Shown: positions 61,433-64,000 of the stretch, piece after piece
Layout of the letters: each line of letters opens with the position of its first letter
Position numbering within the stretch: the stretch's first letter is position 1
Assembly (NCBI GenBank): GCA_964202965.1
Contig: CAXNKG010000004.1
Location: forward strand, 62,001-126,000
Length of the DNA: 64,000 nucleotides
Direction: 5' to 3'
Origin: CAXNKG01 sp964202965
GTDB taxonomy: Bacteria > Acidobacteriota > Vicinamibacteria > Vicinamibacterales > UBA2999
The notes under the pieces: model-generated
What the model saw: the letters and a program-made list of their open reading frames with translations, nothing else
The model's database searches: none
What the model was told of the DNA's origin: nothing
Made by a program: the position numbers and the translations under genes

Positions 61433-62350
61433 CTACTTGTCCTTGTAGAGCGCGAAGTAACCCTTGCGCGACTGGAGGCGGGTATCCCTGAGGCCGGGCC
61501 GGACCACGCGAATCTGGACGCGCCGCCATCTGCCGTCCTGCGCCGTCTTGGTCGAGACGTACCCAAGCGTGTACTGGCTGCGAATCTGCGCGACGATGGT
61601 GTCGTACGCCTGTTCGACGTCCTTCATGGCGGAGGGGAAGAACGCCCGGCCGCCGGTCGTTTCGGCGATCTCCGTCAGCCGCATCCGCTGATTCGTCCTC
61701 ACACTCCCCGGCTGGTTGGACAGGAAACCGACCGAGTGAATCGTCACGTCCGACGCACGCACCAGCGTGAGCACGTCGTTGAAGCCGAGCGCACTGCGCG
61801 TGTCGCCGCCGTCGGTATAGATGACCAGAATCGTGCGCCCGTCGTGCTCCGCGGCGCCGTCGAGAAACACGCCGAGCGCGTCGTACATGGCCGTAAAACC
61901 GTCCGGCTTCCGGCTGCGGATGCGTTCGACCATCCGCGGAAAGTCGCGCTGCCCGTAGGTGGTGACGCGCACCTCGCTGTCGAAGTCGACGAGCGTCATG
62001 TCCTCGGCCTGGCTCAAGGTATTGAGGAAGCGGACCGCGGCCGACCGCGCCAGGTTGATGTCCTCGCCCATGCTGCCGCTGGTATCGAACAGCAGGCCCA
62101 CGTGCAACGGAACGGTCTCGTCAATGCCGCTGGCGAAATAGGTCAGCGTCTGCTTCCTGCCGTCCTCGAGCACCTCGAAATCGTCGCGCGTCAGATCGCC
62201 GATGAACTCGCCCTTGCGGTCGGTCACCGTGACGCCCATCTGGACCAGGTCGATGCCGGCCCGGAAGGTGGCCTGCTGGCCCCGCAGCGGTGCCCCGCCC
62301 GCGAAGAGCGCCATGACGATCGCCAGGGAGACACAACCGCGCCGGAACAT
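61433..62350 (-). CDS. Exported VWFA-domain protein
   Basis: The 305-residue protein has a signal peptide (MFRRGCVSLAIVMALFAGGAPLRGQ). A beta region follows (VQMGVTVTDRKGEFIGDLTRDDFEVLEDG), then a von Willebrand A domain with the MIDAS motif DTSGSM, later Thr (TAMYDAL) and Asp (YTDGGDTRS). It ends in RLQSRKGYFA, as in the many VWFA proteins of Acidobacteria. The function is unknown, possibly surface adhesion. It lies 1 nt before the proposed uvrB start and may be cotranscribed with it. Confidence 0.85.
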   Translation of the reverse strand: MFRRGCVSLAIVMALFAGGAPLRGQQATFRAGIDLVQMGVTVTDRKGEFIGDLTRDDFEVLEDGRKQTLTYFASGIDETVPLHVGLLFDTSGSMGEDINLARSAAVRFLNTLSQAEDMTLVDFDSEVRVTTYGQRDFPRMVERIRSRKPDGFTAMYDALGVFLDGAAEHDGRTILVIYTDGGDTRSALGFNDVLTLVRASDVTIHSVGFLSNQPGSVRTNQRMRLTEIAETTGGRAFFPSAMKDVEQAYDTIVAQIRSQYTLGYVSTKTAQDGRWRRVQIRVVRPGLRDTRLQSRKGYFALYKDK

Positions 62351-62463
62351 GGGGAATTCTTTCGATCCTACACCGGGGCGGCGGCCTCCGGCCGGACGGC
62401 GGGCGTATACTTGAAGTTTCGCGTCATGGTCCAGAACGATCCAGAGGCGGTTGTGGTTCAGAT

Positions 62464-63891
62464 ATGAGGTGTCTGGCAGTCTGTCAGACCGAGCTGGTCA
62501 TCAGAATGCTCGACGAGGTTCTGCTGCCCAGCTTCGAGGTCGAGTACCTCGTCGAGAGCAAGCCGGTCGCCCGCCGCCTGCACGAGGCTGGCTTCAACGT
62601 CACGGGCGCCGATCCGCGCCGCACCGATACCTATCTCAAGGCCGACCTCACCCCCGGAACCTGCATCATCGTCGAGGACAACGGTCGCAAGAGCCTCCGG
62701 AAGATCGTGGAAGCGATTCGCGACGCCGGCGGCACGCTGGTGTACGTGCTGGCCGTCGGGATTTCGGACTTCCGGAAACGCGAGGAGGAGCTCAAGTCGC
62801 AGTATCCGGAGCTGAACTACCTGGCGCTCTCGGAACTCTTCGGCCATCCGCTGCTCACGGAGTTCAGCCGCTCAATCACCCGCCTCAAGGTGCAGCAGTA
62901 TCAGCGGTTCCTGAGCGACGCCGATCGCGTTCTGATCCTGCTCCACAACGAACCCGACCCCGACGCGCTCGCCAGCGGTCTCGCGCTGCGGAACATCCTC
63001 CGCCGGACGCGGCAGACCGCGATCATCGGCGCGCTTCAGGGCGTAACGCGGCCGGAAAACGTCCGCATGGTGAACCTCCTCGACATCCATGTCGAGCCCG
63101 TCACGGCCGATCAGGTCGCCGGCTTCGACCGGGTGGCCATGGTTGACGTGCAGCCTCACTACTTCGGCGGCGTCATCGACAAAGTGGACCTCGTCATCGA
63201 TCACCACCCCGAGCAGCCGGGCTACAGTGCCGTCTTCAAGGACATCCGGACCGACTACGGCTCGACGTCGACGATCCTGACCGACCACCTGCGCGCGGTC
63301 GACACCAACATTTCCGAACGGACCGCCACGGCACTGCTCTACGCCATCAAGTCCGACACGCTGTTCTTCAACCGGCAGGCGAATCGTGTCGACATCGACG
63401 CGTTCTCGTACCTCTATCCCCTGGCCGACGCGGCGCTCATCCGGAAGATGGAAGGGGCCGAAATCACGATGGAGCGGCTCGAGTACGTACTCAAGGCGCA
63501 GCAGCAGGGCAGCCTCGTCGAGCAGGTCTTCTGTGCGTTCCTCGGGACCACGCCGCGTGAGGACTTCATTCCGTATGTGGCGGATTTCTACCTGCAACTC
63601 GAGAACGTGAAGTGGACGATCGTGTCGGGGATCGTCAATGACTCGCTGATTGTCTCGGTGCGCAACCTCGGCTACTCACGCAACGCGGGCGAATTCGTGC
63701 GGAAGTATTTCGCTGATATCGGCAGTGCCGGCGGACACCGGGCCATGGCGAAAGCCGTGGTGCCGCTGCGGGCGTTCCGCGAGAAGCACGGCAACCTCAA
63801 TGCGGACGGCTTCACCGACCGCGTTCTCGCGATGGCGCTCGAGTTCCTCCACGAACACCAGCCGGCGGACAAGAAGCTCGTGAAGGCGTAG
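62464..63891 (+). CDS. DHH-family phosphoesterase with N-terminal TrkA-N-like domain
   Basis: The 475-residue protein has an N-terminal region (about 1-125) that looks like a nucleotide-binding Rossmann domain. The DHH domain follows: LLHNEPDPDALASGLAL, VDVQPHYFG, the DHH signature VIDHHPEQPGYS, DYGSTSTILTD and IKSDTLFF. The C-terminal DHHA1 part has GSAGGHRAMAKA. The family includes nanoRNases, pAp phosphatases and c-di-AMP phosphodiesterases, and the substrate cannot be decided from sequence. The start ATG at 62464 lies in a 113-bp gap divergent from the VWFA gene. Confidence 0.85.
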   Translation: MRCLAVCQTELVIRMLDEVLLPSFEVEYLVESKPVARRLHEAGFNVTGADPRRTDTYLKADLTPGTCIIVEDNGRKSLRKIVEAIRDAGGTLVYVLAVGISDFRKREEELKSQYPELNYLALSELFGHPLLTEFSRSITRLKVQQYQRFLSDADRVLILLHNEPDPDALASGLALRNILRRTRQTAIIGALQGVTRPENVRMVNLLDIHVEPVTADQVAGFDRVAMVDVQPHYFGGVIDKVDLVIDHHPEQPGYSAVFKDIRTDYGSTSTILTDHLRAVDTNISERTATALLYAIKSDTLFFNRQANRVDIDAFSYLYPLADAALIRKMEGAEITMERLEYVLKAQQQGSLVEQVFCAFLGTTPREDFIPYVADFYLQLENVKWTIVSGIVNDSLIVSVRNLGYSRNAGEFVRKYFADIGSAGGHRAMAKAVVPLRAFREKHGNLNADGFTDRVLAMALEFLHEHQPADKKLVKA

Positions 63892-63917
63892 GGGGGCTGG
63901 GGTTCCTGGGGTTCCTA
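63892..63917. repeat. 10-bp tandem repeat between convergent stops
   Basis: The gap reads GGGGCTGGGGTTCCTGGGG TTCCTA, i.e. about two and a half copies of the unit CCCCAGGAAC on the minus strand. It fills the space from the TAG of the DHH gene to the TAG of the convergent PLP-enzyme gene, like the array at 47516-47582. Confidence 0.75.
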
Positions 63918-64000
63918 GAGTGCTGACAAGCCCTGCTCGACGTCGGCGAGGATGTCTTCGGCGGCTTCGCAGCCGACGCTGAAGCGGATAAAGCCCTCCC
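63915..64000 (-). CDS. Cys/Met-metabolism PLP-dependent enzyme, C-terminal fragment
   Basis: The last 27 codons of a minus-strand gene are in the window: EGFIRFSVGCEAAEDILADV then EQGLSAL and TAG. This matches the C-terminal end of cystathionine gamma-synthase / O-acylhomoserine sulfhydrylase / cystathionine lyase proteins (pattern IRLSVGxExxxDLIxDLxQAL). The rest lies beyond the right edge, so the exact reaction cannot be told. Confidence 0.75.
   Translation of the reverse strand, partial: EGFIRFSVGCEAAEDILADVEQGLSAL

Overview
The window looks like chromosomal DNA of an Acidobacteriota member, most likely of the Vicinamibacteria (subdivision 6) type. This is inferred from gene content and style: high GC, an Oar-like TonB-dependent receptor with an N-terminal carboxypeptidase-regulatory domain, a Ser/Thr kinase with C-terminal TPRs, a secreted VWFA protein, a PQQ-propeller protein with an N-terminal cytochrome c, a SpoIVB (S55) protein and an MCE/Mla transporter. 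No ribosomal RNA or other decisive marker is present. Almost all of it is dense housekeeping DNA. One damaged insertion sequence (about 18.8-20.3 kb) is the only clear mobile element, and no CRISPR or prophage is visible.

Left part (1-11.9 kb): the tail of a peptide ABC transporter ATPase and a B3-like metallo-beta-lactamase-fold protein, then a ten-gene aromatic amino acid supraoperon on the minus strand: aroD, trpE, trpG, trpD, trpC, trpF, trpB, trpA, chorismate mutase, aroF (DAHP synthase) and tyrA. Nearly every junction is a stop/start overlap (ATGA or TGATG), so translation is probably coupled. Directly upstream lies a ribosome-dependent trp attenuator that standard ORF calling misses: a 30-residue leader peptide with three consecutive Trp codons, a strong terminator with a U-tract just before aroD, and an antiterminator segment that competes for the same terminator arm. 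A TTGACA-type promoter lies just upstream. The first enzyme, AroD, carries a C-terminal stub of shikimate dehydrogenase.

Middle-left (12-34.5 kb): a SpoIVB-domain protein and a secreted propeller-like protein; an ECF sigma factor/anti-sigma pair divergent from a TPR protein; a frameshifted IS1380-type transposase; a TonB receptor followed by two RidA-family genes (one exported, one a tandem two-domain fusion); a PQQ/cytochrome protein followed by two peptide-transporter permeases; an orphan PilX-like prepilin with a DUF442-type phosphatase; a large sigma-54 activator; and a DUF4399 protein.

Middle-right (34.5-49 kb): a plus-strand run of aroC, def, fmt, rsmB, a membrane PASTA protein, rpe, a thioesterase, a sugar epimerase, a BamD-like lipoprotein and a secreted protein, again with overlapping starts and stops. 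Next come a large receptor-like kinase, pgsA, and the pair nucleotidyltransferase/phosphomannomutase, then tRNA-Gly(CCC).

Right part (49-64 kb): a nucleoside/sugar-phosphate cluster with deoC and an rpiB homologue. Both carry N-terminal extensions like those of bacterial-microcompartment enzymes, although no shell gene is in the window. They are flanked by hpt, an exported MtaD-like deaminase and upp. Then follow tRNA-Val(CAC), a polytopic membrane protein, mlaD-mlaF-mlaE, uvrB (apparently with a CTG start), a VWFA protein, a DHH phosphoesterase and the C-terminal end of a Cys/Met-metabolism PLP enzyme. Several short tandem-repeat arrays (7-mers and 10-mers) begin exactly at stop codons, and a 17-bp repeat recurs at or near three gene ends.
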